In this document: one piece after another, positions 9,057-17,803 of the stretch
How positions within the stretch are numbered: the first letter of the stretch is position 1
Layout of the letters: each line of letters starts with the position of its first letter
Assembly: GCF_023715365.1 (NCBI RefSeq)
Contig: NZ_JAMBNZ010000004.1
Location: 186,001-250,000 of the forward strand
DNA: 64,000 nucleotides
Source of the DNA: Georgenia satyanarayanai
GTDB taxonomy: Bacteria > Actinomycetota > Actinomycetes > Actinomycetales > Actinomycetaceae
Direction of reading: 5' to 3'
Notes under the pieces: generated by a model
The model's input: the letters and a program-made list of their open reading frames with translations, nothing else
What the model was told of the DNA's origin: nothing
Database searches by the model: none
Program-made: the position numbers and the translations under genes

Positions 9057-9650
9057 TCAGCTGGGCCAGACCCCTGAGGAACCCCGACGGTGACTGCCCA
9101 GGAGGTGGGTGTCGACGATGCCGACGGCCTCCATGAGAGCGAACATCGTCGTCGGGCCCACGTGGCGGAAGCCGCGCGCCTTGAGCGCCTTGGCCAGCGC
9201 GACGGACTCGGGCGAGGTCGTGGGGACCTCGGCGTAGGTCCGCGGTCTTGGCGTCTCGGCCGGCTGGAAGGACCAGACGAACGCGGGCAGTCCGCCGTCG
9301 GCGCGCAGCGCGACGGTCGCGCGGGCGTTGGCGATCGTCGCGTCGACCTTGCGCTGGTTGCGGACGATCCCGGCGTCGGCCATGAGGCGGGTGACGTCGT
9401 CGTCGTCGAAGGCGGCGACGGCGTCGGGGTCGAAGTCGGCGAAGGCAGCACGGAAGGCGGGTCGCTTGCGCAGGATCGTGGCCCACGAGAGCCCGGACTG
9501 GAACGCCTCGAGGCTGAGGCGCTCGAAGAGCCCGCGCTCGCCGCGCACCGGCATGCCCCACTCGGTGTCGTAGTACTCGCGCAGCAGGGGGTTGGCCGCC
9601 GCCCACGCCGGGCGGGCGAGGCCGTCCTCGCCGACGACGAGGTCACTCAC
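9057..9650 (-). CDS. tag: DNA-3-methyladenine glycosylase I family protein
   Basis: Base-excision repair glycosylase of the Tag family, 197 residues. Family core: YYDTEWGMPV, LFERLSLEAFQSGLSW, ILRKRPAFRAAFADFDPDAV, GIVRNQRKVDATIANA, then FRHVGPTTMFALMEAVGIVDTH. Three of the four zinc ligands known in E. coli Tag are not recognisable: the N-terminal Cys is absent (LARPAW), the His of YHD-EWG is Tyr, and the C-terminal Cys is missing after VDTHLL. It overlaps the acyltransferase gene by 8 bp. Glycosylase activity is family inference. Confidence 0.85.
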   Translation of the reverse strand: MSDLVVGEDGLARPAWAAANPLLREYYDTEWGMPVRGERGLFERLSLEAFQSGLSWATILRKRPAFRAAFADFDPDAVAAFDDDDVTRLMADAGIVRNQRKVDATIANARATVALRADGGLPAFVWSFQPAETPRPRTYAEVPTTSPESVALAKALKARGFRHVGPTTMFALMEAVGIVDTHLLGSHRRGSSGVWPS

Positions 9651-11523
9651 CGGCGGTCTGCGCCAGCAGGCGCTCGGAGAGCTCGGTGAAGGCCTCGGCG
9701 ACGACCTCGGCGTACAGGTGACCCCCCTCGATGTCGGGGTGGATGCCGTCGGACTGGAGCTTCCCCGGCTCGGCGTCGATGGCGGCGTACCAGTCGGCGA
9801 CGATCGCGTTGGGATAGTCGGCGACGACGTCCGCGAGCGCCGCGTTCGCCTCCGGGACCCAGTACGAGCCGCCGTAGAGGTTGACGACGACGACCATCCG
9901 GCCCGGGCCGAGCGCGTCCAGCGCCGCCCGCACGACCGCGGGCTCGCCGACCCCCGCGTTCGTCCCGAAGTCGAGGACGACGGCGCGGCGCACCGTGCCC
10001 TGCTCGACGGCCTGCTCGATCGCGGCCAGCCCGTCGGGCCACTGGCGGTTGGACTTCGCGTCGAGCGCGACCTCGGGCCAGCGGGCGGTGAGCCCGTGGG
10101 CGCTCGTCACCATGATCGAGTCGCCGAAGCCGCTGATCTCGTCGCCGGCGGGCACGGTCCAGTCGGCGGGCAGCGGCTCGGGCGCCTCGCTCTCGGCGGC
10201 GGAGGCGGCGACGAGCTCCTCGTTGGCCTCGATCTGCTGCTGGGTGAGCGACGTCGTCGGTGCTGTCGCCACCGCGACGGCGGTCGTGACGAGGAGGACG
10301 ACGGCGGCGCCACCGACCACCTGGGCGGCGCGCCGGCCGCCGCGCAGGGCGCTGCGCCAGCGGCGCCACACCCCGCGGAAGCCCTCCTGGCGCACCGGCA
10401 TCTCCAGCCAGCGGTAGGAGGCACCGGCGACGACCAGCGTGAGGACGAGCGCCAGCCCCCGGGTGGTCCAGCTGAGCGCGGAGTCGTAGGTGGTGGCGGG
10501 CATCAGCTCGGTGAGGACGAGGATGAGCGGCCAGTGCCACAGGTAGATGCCGTAGGACCGCTCCCCCACCCACGCGACCGGCGGCATCTGCAGCAGCCGC
10601 TGGTAGAGGCCCACCGGCCCGAGGAGCGCCGCGACAAGCACCGCGGTGAGGAGCGAGGCGGTGAGGATGCCGCCGCGGAAGGTGAGCGCCGAGCCCTCGT
10701 GGAGGACCGTCATGAGGGCGAGCAGTCCGGCCATGGCGACGAGCGCCGCGGGCTGACGCCAGCGCTGCCACGCCGCGGAGTGCAGCCAGCTGCGCGGGGA
10801 GGCCCAGGCGAAGGCGAGCGCCACCCCGATCATCAGCCCGAACAGGTGGGTGTCGGTGCCGTAGTAGACCCGGGTCGCGTCCTGCCCCGGCGTGTAGAGC
10901 ACCGCCATGAGGAGCGCGGAGACGGCGGCGACGGCGAGCGCGACGCGCACCCGCTGCCGGCCGGTGCTCGTGAGCGCGAGAAGCAGCCCGAGCAGCGGCG
11001 GCCACAGGAGGTAGAACTGCTCCTCCACCGCGAGGGACCAGAAGTTGACGAAGAGCAGCGGTGAGGTCTGGGCGAAGTAGCTCGAGCCCGCGCCGACCTC
11101 GAGCCAGTTGTTGGAGAAGGTGAGCGCCCCGAGCACCTGCCGGCCGACGTTGACGAGCAGGTCACCGCCCGCGATCGCCGCCAGGCTCACGCTCACGACG
11201 ACGACGCTGACGAGTGCCGGCAGCAGCCGCCGGGCGCGCCGCAGCCAGAAGCGCGGGAGGTCCACCCGGCCCTTCTTGCCGAGCTCGCGCAGGAGCAGGG
11301 TGGTGATGAGGAAGCCGGAGATGACGAAGAAGACGTCGACCCCGAGGAAGCCGCCGGGCAGCGAGGTGGGCCGCAGGTGGTAGACGAGCACCGCGCCGAC
11401 GGCGAGCGCCCGCAGGCCGTCCAGGCCGTGGATGTGCCCGGCCCGCGCGGTCGTGGTGGCCGGGGCACGACGGGAGGTCGTGTAGGTGCGCCCGGGGCGA
11501 GCCGGCGCGGCGGTCTGAGCCAT
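9643..11523 (-). CDS. OafA/YrhL-type membrane acyltransferase with SGNH domain
   Basis: Predicted O-acyltransferase of cell-surface glycans, 626 residues from ATG 11523 (GAGGAGG 4-5 nt upstream). The N-terminal acyltransferase-3 membrane domain starts with HIHGLDGLRALAVGAVLVYH and spans about ten helices to residue ~390. A hydrophobic anchor (VVGGAAVVLLVTTAVAVAT) then leads to a C-terminal extracytoplasmic SGNH hydrolase-like domain with GFGDSIMVTS (Ser), DFGTNAGV and DGIHPD (Asp/His). This two-domain layout is typical of peptidoglycan or polysaccharide acetyltransferases. Its end overlaps tag. Confidence 0.85.
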   Translation of the reverse strand: MAQTAAPARPGRTYTTSRRAPATTTARAGHIHGLDGLRALAVGAVLVYHLRPTSLPGGFLGVDVFFVISGFLITTLLLRELGKKGRVDLPRFWLRRARRLLPALVSVVVVSVSLAAIAGGDLLVNVGRQVLGALTFSNNWLEVGAGSSYFAQTSPLLFVNFWSLAVEEQFYLLWPPLLGLLLALTSTGRQRVRVALAVAAVSALLMAVLYTPGQDATRVYYGTDTHLFGLMIGVALAFAWASPRSWLHSAAWQRWRQPAALVAMAGLLALMTVLHEGSALTFRGGILTASLLTAVLVAALLGPVGLYQRLLQMPPVAWVGERSYGIYLWHWPLILVLTELMPATTYDSALSWTTRGLALVLTLVVAGASYRWLEMPVRQEGFRGVWRRWRSALRGGRRAAQVVGGAAVVLLVTTAVAVATAPTTSLTQQQIEANEELVAASAAESEAPEPLPADWTVPAGDEISGFGDSIMVTSAHGLTARWPEVALDAKSNRQWPDGLAAIEQAVEQGTVRRAVVLDFGTNAGVGEPAVVRAALDALGPGRMVVVVNLYGGSYWVPEANAALADVVADYPNAIVADWYAAIDAEPGKLQSDGIHPDIEGGHLYAEVVAEAFTELSERLLAQTAGE

Positions 11524-11609
11524 CCGCCCTCCTCGACAGTCGTGTCGGGCACAGGCTAGGTCCGCCGCGCCCGGCTCCGTGGGAGCCGCGCCGCACCAGC
11601 TCCCACCCG

Positions 11610-11674
11610 CGCCGACAGCCGGACTCCTCCGGCGCGCGCGCCGCCCCCCTTTTTTGCGCCGAGCGCTGTCGGCG
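11610..11674 (-). terminator. Inverted repeat downstream of pcrA
   Basis: CGCCGACAGC (11610-11619) pairs perfectly with GCTGTCGGCG (11665-11674). The loop is GC-rich and holds a C6T6 tract on the plus strand. It begins 20 bp past the pcrA stop. The CGACAGC core recurs in the repeats at 30769 and 60603. Confidence 0.55.
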
Positions 11675-11693
11675 GGCACACAGAGGGCGGGGG

Positions 11694-14141
11694 CTAGAGC
11701 TTGGTCACCGGGGCGTAGCGCAGGAGGAGGCGCTTGACCTGGCCGCCGCCGAAGTCGATCTGGGCGACGGCGCTGGAGCCGGAGCCCTCGAGGCCCACGA
11801 CGGTGCCCAGGCCGTAGGAGTCGTGGGTGACCTTGTCACCGATGTCGAAGCCGGGGATGTCGCCCGCCGGGCGCGGGGCCGCCGAGCCGAAGCTCGGGGT
11901 CTCCGGGTCGCTGCGGCGTGTGCGCACCGGGCCGCTGCGCGCACCGCTGCCCCCGGCGGGACGCCCGCCGCCGTAGCCGAGGCCGCCGGAGCCCCAGCCA
12001 CCGCCGCGCAGGGCGTCGGTGGAGGACTCGGCGCGACGCCAGTCGAGGAGCTCCTCGGGGATGTCGGAGATGAAGCGGCTCGGCGGCAGCTGCTGCGGCA
12101 TGCCCCAGGCGGTGCGCACCGCGGCGCGCGACAGGTAGAGGCGCTTGCGGGCGCGGGTGAGCGCGACATAGGCCAGGCGTCGCTCCTCGGCGAGCTCGTC
12201 CTCGTCGGTGAGCGAGCGCTGGTGCGGGAAGGTGCCGTCCTCCAGGCCCGTGACGAAGACGACTGGGAACTCCAAGCCCTTGGCGGTGTGGACGGTCATC
12301 AGGGTGACCTGCCCCTGGTTGGCGGCGTCGTCGTCGGGGATCTGGTCGGAGTCGGCGACGAGCGCCACCCGCTCGAGGAAGTCCCCGAGGTCACCCTCGG
12401 GGTCGCTCTGGGAGAACTCGGCGGCCACCGCGTGGAGCTCGGCGAGGTTCTCCACCCGGGTGGCGTCCTGCGGGTCCTCACTCGCCCGGAGCTCGGCGAG
12501 GTAGCCGGAGCGGTCCAGGGCGGCGTCGAGGATCTCGGCGGGACCGGCTCCGGCGGCGAGCATGTCGCGCAGGCCGGTCATGAGCTCGTGGAAGCCGCGC
12601 ACCTGGGTGCGCCCGCGGGTGGCGAGGCCCAGGACCTCGGGGGCCGCGCCGGCGGGAGCCGCGGCGTGCTCGATCGCCCCGCCGAAGGAGATGCGCTCGC
12701 GCTCGGCGTGGGCCGCGAGCATCGCCTCGGCCCGCTCCCCGAGCCCGCGCTTGGGGACGTTGAGGATGCGACGGAGGTTGACGGCGTCGTCGGGGTTGGC
12801 GACGGCCCGCAGGTAGGCGAGGGCGTCCTTGATCTCCTTGCGCTCGTAGAAGCGCGTGCCGCCGACCACCTTGTAGGGGATGCCGACGCGGACGAGCACC
12901 TCCTCCAGCGCCCGGGACTGGGCGTTGGTGCGGTAGAACACGGCGACGTCGCCGGGGCGTACGCCGTCGGAGTCGCCGAGGCGGTCGATCTCCTCGGCGA
13001 TGAACCGGGCCTCCTGGTGCTCGGAGTCCGCGACGTAGCCGACCACCTCCGCGCCGGCGCCGCTGTCGGTCCACAGGTTCTTCGCGCGGCGGTTCGGGTT
13101 GCGCGAGATGACCGCGTTGGCGGCGGTGAGGATGTTCTGCGTGGAGCGGTAGTTCTGCTCGAGGAGGATGGTCGTCGCCTCGGGGTAGTCCGCCTCGAAC
13201 TCGAGGATGTTGCGGATCGTCGCGCCGCGGAAGGCGTAGATCGACTGGTCGGCGTCACCGACGACCGTGAGCTCGGCCGGCGGGAGCCCGGCGTCGTCAC
13301 CCTCGACGCCCGCGAGCTGCCGGATAAGGACGTACTGCGCGTGGTTGGTGTCCTGGTACTCGTCGACGAGCACGTGGCGGAACCGGCGGCGGTAGTGCTC
13401 GGCCACGTGCGGGAAGGCCTGGAGCAGGTTGACCGTCTGCATGATGAGGTCGTCGAAGTCCAGGGCGTGGGCCTGGCGCAGCCGCGCGTCGTACTGCCGG
13501 TAGGCCTCGGCGAGCGCGGTGTCAAAGGCGTTGCCCTCGCTGACCTCGGCGGCGAAGGAGTCCGGGTCGACGAGCTCGTTCTTGAGGTCGGAGACCTTGC
13601 GGGAGAAGGTCTTCGGGGGGAACTTCTTGGGGTCGAGGTCGAGCTGGCGCATGACCAGTGCCATGAGGCGCTGGGAGTCCGCGGCGTCGTAGATCGAGAA
13701 GCTCGAGCGTAGGCCGAGGGTGGCGTGCTCCCGGCGCAGGATCCGCACGCACGCGGAGTGGAAGGTGGAGACCCACATGTGCCGCGCGACCGGGCCGACG
13801 AGCTCGGTGACCCGCTCGCGCATCTCCGCGGCGGCCTTGTTGGTGAAGGTGATGGCCAGCACCTCCCCCGCCCGGGCGCGCCCGGTGGCGAGCAGACCGG
13901 CGATGCGGTGGGTGAGGACACGGGTCTTGCCCGAGCCGGCGCCCGCGACGATGAGCAGCGGCCCGCCCTCGTGCACGACGGCAGCGCGCTGTTGCGGGTT
14001 GAGACCCTCGAGCAGGTCCGCCTGGCGCGGCGACACGGGGACGGTGGAGGGCGCGTCGTCCTCGCGCGGGGGGACGGCGGCGGGGAGGGGCGGCAGGTTC
14101 CCGCCCATGAGCCCGGGCAGGTTGTCGAAGAGGGAGGTCAT
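11694..14141 (-). CDS. pcrA: ATP-dependent DNA helicase PcrA (UvrD/Rep family)
   Basis: Superfamily 1A 3'-5' helicase for nucleotide excision repair and fork maintenance. 815 residues. Motifs in order: QRAAV (Q motif), GAGSGKTRVLTHRI (Walker A), FTNKAAAEMRERV (Ia), VDEYQDTN (Walker B), VGDADQSIYAFRGA (III), EQNYRST (IV), TVHTAKGLEFPVVFVTGLEDG (V) and VALTRARKRLYL (VI). A Gly/Ser/Arg-rich linker (about residues 700-755) leads to the C-terminal Tudor-like KVTHDSYGLGTVVGLEG typical of PcrA. TACCCT is 9 nt before the ATG. Probably monocistronic, with an inverted repeat after the stop. Confidence 0.96.
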   Translation of the reverse strand: MTSLFDNLPGLMGGNLPPLPAAVPPREDDAPSTVPVSPRQADLLEGLNPQQRAAVVHEGGPLLIVAGAGSGKTRVLTHRIAGLLATGRARAGEVLAITFTNKAAAEMRERVTELVGPVARHMWVSTFHSACVRILRREHATLGLRSSFSIYDAADSQRLMALVMRQLDLDPKKFPPKTFSRKVSDLKNELVDPDSFAAEVSEGNAFDTALAEAYRQYDARLRQAHALDFDDLIMQTVNLLQAFPHVAEHYRRRFRHVLVDEYQDTNHAQYVLIRQLAGVEGDDAGLPPAELTVVGDADQSIYAFRGATIRNILEFEADYPEATTILLEQNYRSTQNILTAANAVISRNPNRRAKNLWTDSGAGAEVVGYVADSEHQEARFIAEEIDRLGDSDGVRPGDVAVFYRTNAQSRALEEVLVRVGIPYKVVGGTRFYERKEIKDALAYLRAVANPDDAVNLRRILNVPKRGLGERAEAMLAAHAERERISFGGAIEHAAAPAGAAPEVLGLATRGRTQVRGFHELMTGLRDMLAAGAGPAEILDAALDRSGYLAELRASEDPQDATRVENLAELHAVAAEFSQSDPEGDLGDFLERVALVADSDQIPDDDAANQGQVTLMTVHTAKGLEFPVVFVTGLEDGTFPHQRSLTDEDELAEERRLAYVALTRARKRLYLSRAAVRTAWGMPQQLPPSRFISDIPEELLDWRRAESSTDALRGGGWGSGGLGYGGGRPAGGSGARSGPVRTRRSDPETPSFGSAAPRPAGDIPGFDIGDKVTHDSYGLGTVVGLEGSGSSAVAQIDFGGGQVKRLLLRYAPVTKL

Positions 14142-14181
14142 GGCCCTTCCAGGGTAGGTCCTGCCACCGACACCGCCGCCG

Positions 14182-14667
14182 TCAGGTCTGCCACATGCCG
14201 ATGAGGAGGGCGCCGGTCGCGATGAGTGCCCCGCTCAGCTCCACGAGGATCGCCAGGCCGACGGCCCGCATCGCCCGGCCGGTGGAGCGCCACGCCTCGC
14301 GCTGGTCGCGCAGGCGGGTGCTCTCGGCGGCGTAGACGCCGGCGACGAAGCCGATCGGCAGGCCGATCACCGGGATGACGAAGAAGCCGACGACGCCGAG
14401 CGCCGCCCCGACCACCAGGGTGCGGGCCGGCACGCCGCCCTTGCCGAGGTAGCGCCCGGCGAGGACGTACTTGCCGATCTCCGCGCCGACGACGGCGATC
14501 ACCGCGATCGTCCCCACCGTCCACCCGACCGTGCCGCCGGTGACGATCGCCCACACCACGGCGGCGGCCCCGACGAGGAACCCGCCGCCCGGGACCACCT
14601 GCACGACGGCGCCGACGAGCCCGATGATGACGACGATGAGGACGATCGCCTCGCCGAGGACGCCCAT
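14182..14667 (-). CDS. DUF456 family membrane protein
   Basis: 161 residues with four to five hydrophobic segments rich in Gly, Val and Ile. It fits DUF456 (glycine-zipper-like membrane proteins; GYVLAGRYLGKGG-like loop at KYVLAGRYLGKGGVPART and FFVIPVIGLPIGFVAGVYAAE). No function is established. It starts 7 bp after the stop of the upstream 114-residue membrane gene, so these two and perhaps the methyltransferase before them form one transcript. It ends 40 bp before the pcrA start. Confidence 0.75.
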   Translation of the reverse strand: MGVLGEAIVLIVVIIGLVGAVVQVVPGGGFLVGAAAVVWAIVTGGTVGWTVGTIAVIAVVGAEIGKYVLAGRYLGKGGVPARTLVVGAALGVVGFFVIPVIGLPIGFVAGVYAAESTRLRDQREAWRSTGRAMRAVGLAILVELSGALIATGALLIGMWQT

Positions 14668-14674
14668 CAGCGGG

Positions 14675-15019
14675 TCAGCGCCACAGCACCGCGATGGCGA
14701 TGTTGAGGGTGGTGAGCGCGGCGATCGAGCCGATGAGCGCGCGGCTCGGCTCCTTCTTGCGGCTCGCGACGACGACGAGGGCGGTGACGACGACGGCGAC
14801 GACGAGCTTGATGCCGATCTTCATGTAGTTGAGGTCGGGCAGCCCGTCCCCCATCTCGGCGACGCCGGTCATGAGGATGCCGGTGACGAGCGCGGTGAGC
14901 GCGCCGTGCAGGACGCCCGGCGCCAGGCGCGGCGTGCGCAGGTTGGTCACGGTCCCGCCGAGGACGATGGCCCAACCGACGAGGTGGAGGAAGAGGAGGA
15001 GATAGTAGAGGAAGGTCAT
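14675..15019 (-). CDS. Small four-helix membrane protein
   Basis: 114 residues with four predicted transmembrane helices (YYLLLFLHLVGWAIVLGGTV; LHGALTALVTGILMTGV; IGIKLVVAVVVTALVVVA; ALIGSIAALTTLNIAIAVLW). Conserved-looking LHLVGWAIVLGG and NYMKIGIKL are typical of small actinobacterial integral membrane proteins without a known role. ATG 15019 lies 6 nt after TAGGCT, which overlaps the stop of the methyltransferase gene upstream; no Shine-Dalgarno is present, suggesting a leaderless start. Confidence 0.65.
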   Translation of the reverse strand: MTFLYYLLLFLHLVGWAIVLGGTVTNLRTPRLAPGVLHGALTALVTGILMTGVAEMGDGLPDLNYMKIGIKLVVAVVVTALVVVASRKKEPSRALIGSIAALTTLNIAIAVLWR

Positions 15020-15028
15020 GCCGCCAGC

Positions 15029-15817
15029 CTAGATGAGCGCCGTCGTCGTCTTGACGAGCCGGGCGCTCACGTATCGGTTCTCACCGGCCCTGAACCGCGC
15101 GTGGGTGCTGCTCCCCTCGACGGCGACGAACCGTTCGAGGGGCCGGTGGAAGGGGCGCGGGATCCATGCGTCCATGAGCGCCCGCCGGCGGTCGTCGTCG
15201 ACCTCGAGGGCCGTGCAGACGTTCGGCGTGATGTCCCGCATGTCGACCACCTCCAACGGGCTCGTCCTCAGAGTGGCCTCGAGCTCCGCCATCGCCACCT
15301 TTCCCCGCAGGTCGGCGAAGAGGAGGTTGCCGCCCGGTCGTAGCACCCGGTGGACCTCCGCGAGGAAGGTCTCCACCGAGGGGTAGCAGTGGGAGGACTC
15401 GACGTTGACGACGGAGTCGAAGGAGTCGTCCGGGAATGGCAGGTCGAGGGCGTCGCCCTGGACGAAGCTGAGGCCCGGGGCGTGCCGGTAGCGCCGGCAC
15501 AGCGCGATCCCGGCGCGGGAGAGGTCCACACCCGTCACCGTCCGCGGCGCGCGGTAGCGAGCGAGGAACGAGGAGCCGCCACCCCGCCCGCAGCCGACCT
15601 CCAGGACGTCGGCACCCCGCAGGTCCACGTCCCCGACGACGTGGTCGTAGAGCTGGATGCACATGCGGTCCGGCTCGTCGGCGGGCCCGAGCGCCAGCGT
15701 CTCCTGCCGGGGGTCGAGAGGGGCGTAGCCGTAATTCATAAAGGCCCACTCGGGCCTGCGCACCCGCGACCCGAGGAGCTCGTACAGGCTCCGCCACGCG
15801 ACCTGACGCACGTCCAT
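15029..15817 (-). CDS. SAM methyltransferase, phthiotriolone-ketone methyltransferase-like
   Basis: 262 residues. The N-terminal EWAFMNYGYAPLD and the Rossmann core DVLEVGCGRGGGSSFLARY, VTGVDLS, DALDLPFPDDSFDSVVNVESSHCY and HRVLRPGGNLLFADLR resemble the mycobacterial family that methylates phthiotriolone or related polyketide/lipid substrates (Rv2952-like). No polyketide synthase is in the window, so the substrate is open. ATG 15817 follows TAGCCT by 5 nt. Divergent from the sigma-factor pseudogene across 64 bp. Confidence 0.75.
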   Translation of the reverse strand: MDVRQVAWRSLYELLGSRVRRPEWAFMNYGYAPLDPRQETLALGPADEPDRMCIQLYDHVVGDVDLRGADVLEVGCGRGGGSSFLARYRAPRTVTGVDLSRAGIALCRRYRHAPGLSFVQGDALDLPFPDDSFDSVVNVESSHCYPSVETFLAEVHRVLRPGGNLLFADLRGKVAMAELEATLRTSPLEVVDMRDITPNVCTALEVDDDRRRALMDAWIPRPFHRPLERFVAVEGSSTHARFRAGENRYVSARLVKTTTALI

Positions 15818-15822
15818 GCCTC

Positions 15823-15874
15823 AGGCTAGACCGGCGCCGTCGTCGGCGGCAGCCACCCGCCGCCCCGTTAACCT
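15823..15874. promoter_or_regulatory. Divergent leaderless-type -10 pair
   Basis: TAGCCT on the minus strand (15823-15828) lies 5 nt before the methyltransferase ATG 15817, and TAACCT on the plus strand (15869-15874) lies 7 nt before the sigma-factor ATG 15882. Neither gene has a Shine-Dalgarno. Both transcripts would therefore start at or next to the initiation codon. Sequence seen; function inferred. Confidence 0.5.
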
Positions 15875-15881
15875 GAGGGAC

Positions 15882-16535
15882 ATGCCCATGGACGACGCGG
15901 TGCCGCACGCGCTGCAGCGAGCGGTCTCGGACGGCGACGCCCTCCGCGCGCGGCTGGCCCTGGACAGCGTCCCCGCCGACGACGGTGACGTCCTCGACGA
16001 GCTCGCCACCCTCGCCGCAGCCGGTGACACCGGCTCCACACTCGCGGTCGAGCTGCTCGTCGAGCGCCTCGACGCCTCAGGGATCGTGCGCCGGATCGTC
16101 GCCGGTGCGCTGCTCGACCACTCCGCCGTCGACGACGTCACCCAGGACGCCCTCATCTCCGTCGCCGGCTCCGTGGCCTCCTTCGCGGGGACCAGCCGGC
16201 TGACGACGTGGGTGCACCGCATCGCGCGCAACCGGGTCGTCGACCACCTCCGGCGTCAGCGTGCCGCTTCGCCGCTGCCCCCGGGAGAGCTCGGGCCTGC
16301 GGAGCGGATGAGCTCGATGATCGCCACCCGCGCCACCGTGCGGGCCGTCCTCGCCGGGCTGCCCGACCACTACCGCGAGCCAGTGACGCTGCGCGACGTC
16401 GAGGGGCTGACCTAAGAGGAGGTCGCCGCACGCCTCGAGCGCCCCGTCGGCACGGTCAAGGCGCAGGTCTCCCGGGGCCGTGCCCTCGTCGCAGCCGCGC
16501 TGCGCGAGCCCACCGACGGGGCCGGGCGCCGGTGA
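15882..16535 (+). pseudogene. ECF-like sigma-70 factor, broken by in-frame TAA
   Basis: ATG 15882 (TAACCT 7 nt upstream) opens a 177-codon frame that stops at TAA 16413-16415. The same frame continues through EEVAARLERPVGTVKAQVSR to a TGA at 16533-16535. Region 2 is clear (DVTQDALISVAGSVASFAG, TTWVHRIARNRVVDHLRRQ). Region 4 begins LPDHYREPVTLRDVEGLT and should read T-Tyr-EEVA; the Tyr codon is replaced by TAA, removing the helix-turn-helix. A single base change would explain it. The end overlaps the kinase GTG by 4 bp (GTGA). As it stands the product would lack promoter -35 recognition. A rarely read-through stop or a sequencing error are the alternatives. Confidence 0.8.
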
Positions 16536-17727
16536 CGGTCGAGCGGATCGGGCGCTACCGCCTCGAGGGGGTCATCGGCGTCGGGTCCTTCGTGACCGTG
16601 CACCGCGCCATCGACGAGCGGCTCGAGGACGTCGTCGTCCTCAAGGTGCTTGCAGAGAACCACAGCCTCAACCCCGAGGTTCGCGAGCGCTTCATCGCCG
16701 AGGGTCGCAGCCTGCGCCGGGTGAGCAGCCCGCACGTCGTCGCCGTCCACGACATCGGGGAGACGGACCGGCAGCAGCCCTACCTCGTCCTCGAGCACGC
16801 AGACCGCGGCACGCTCGCCGGCCGGGTCGCCGAGCTGCGCGGCCACGGCTGGACGGCGGGCCGGCAGGACGTGCTCGCGGTGGCGCGGTCGCTGGCCGCC
16901 GCCGTCGGCGCGGTGCACGCGGGCGGCCTCGTCCACCGTGACCTCAGCCCTGGAAACATCCTCCTCACTCACCCTCCCGGCCGGTGAGGAGCTCGGCCCG
17001 CCGGCGCAGGTGGTTCGTCCCGACGAGCGGCTCGTCCTCGCGGACCTCGGGATGTGCAAGGACCTCGCGCTGAACTCCGGACTTACCGTCGCGGGCGGGA
17101 CCGCCGGCTTCCGGCCTCCCGAGCAGGACGGCCCCGGCGTCGGTCGACACCCGCGCTGACCTGTGGGCGATGTCCACGCTCCTCCTGTGGCTGTGCGAGG
17201 GTGCTGCGCTGCCGCCTGCCCTGGACGCCGCCGTGTGTCGCAGCACGGCGCACCACCCGGACGACCGACACCCCGACGTCGGGGCCTGGCTCGCCGACGT
17301 GGAGTCGGCACTTGCAGTTCCGCCGGTGACGGTGGAACCTGCCACCCCGACCACCGCCCCTGCGCCGCGGCGACGGCGCCGCGCCCCGCTCGGTGTCGCG
17401 CTGGCCGTGCTGCTCGCGGCCGTCGCCGGCCTCGTCGGGGGTGTCCAGCTCGCCGGCGGGCTCGGCGCCGAAGACAGCTCCGGCGCCGCCGCCATCACGA
17501 TCGACGGGCCGGGCGAGATCACCGTCGGCGAGCACGCAACCTTCACGGCCGTGGTCGAGGGCGTTGACGGCTGGGTGTGGACCATGCCGAGCGGCGACCA
17601 CGTGGTCGACGCACCCAGCGTGTCGACCACGGCCCGCTCCCCTGGCAGCGCGCGGGTCGTGCTGCGCGCCCGCGCTCCCGACGGCACCGACCTCGAGTCC
17701 GTCCACCACCTCACGGTCCGCGAGTGA
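16532..17727 (+). pseudogene. Receptor-type Ser/Thr protein kinase, two frameshifts
   Basis: GTG 16532 overlaps the sigma-factor frame. Kinase motifs: GVGSFVTV (glycine loop), VVLKVL with Lys38, HRDLSPGN (catalytic loop, His135), then in the next frame VLADLGMCKD (DFG as DLG) and GTAGFRPPEQ (APE region), then in the third frame DLWAMSTLLLWLCEG. The breaks coincide with tandem 4-bp duplications: CTCACTCA at 16964-16971 and GTCGGTCG at 17139-17146. Removing one unit of each restores a continuous frame (NILLTLPAGEE and GPGVDTRADLWAM). After the kinase come a basic stretch, one membrane helix (LGVALAVLLAAVAGLVGGV) and an Ig/PKD-like extracytoplasmic domain ending at 17727. Confidence 0.8.
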
Positions 17728-17803
17728 CCGATCTCACAGTCGGCCGTGCAACTCACCGTCGGACGCGTACGACTCATGTGCGACCCCTCAGAAGGAGAAC
17801 CCC

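Noticed and set aside
16532-17727. Programmed ribosomal frameshifting as explanation for the kinase
   Set aside because: There is no slippery heptamer or stimulating structure at the breaks, and both breaks are tandem duplications in the +1 direction.
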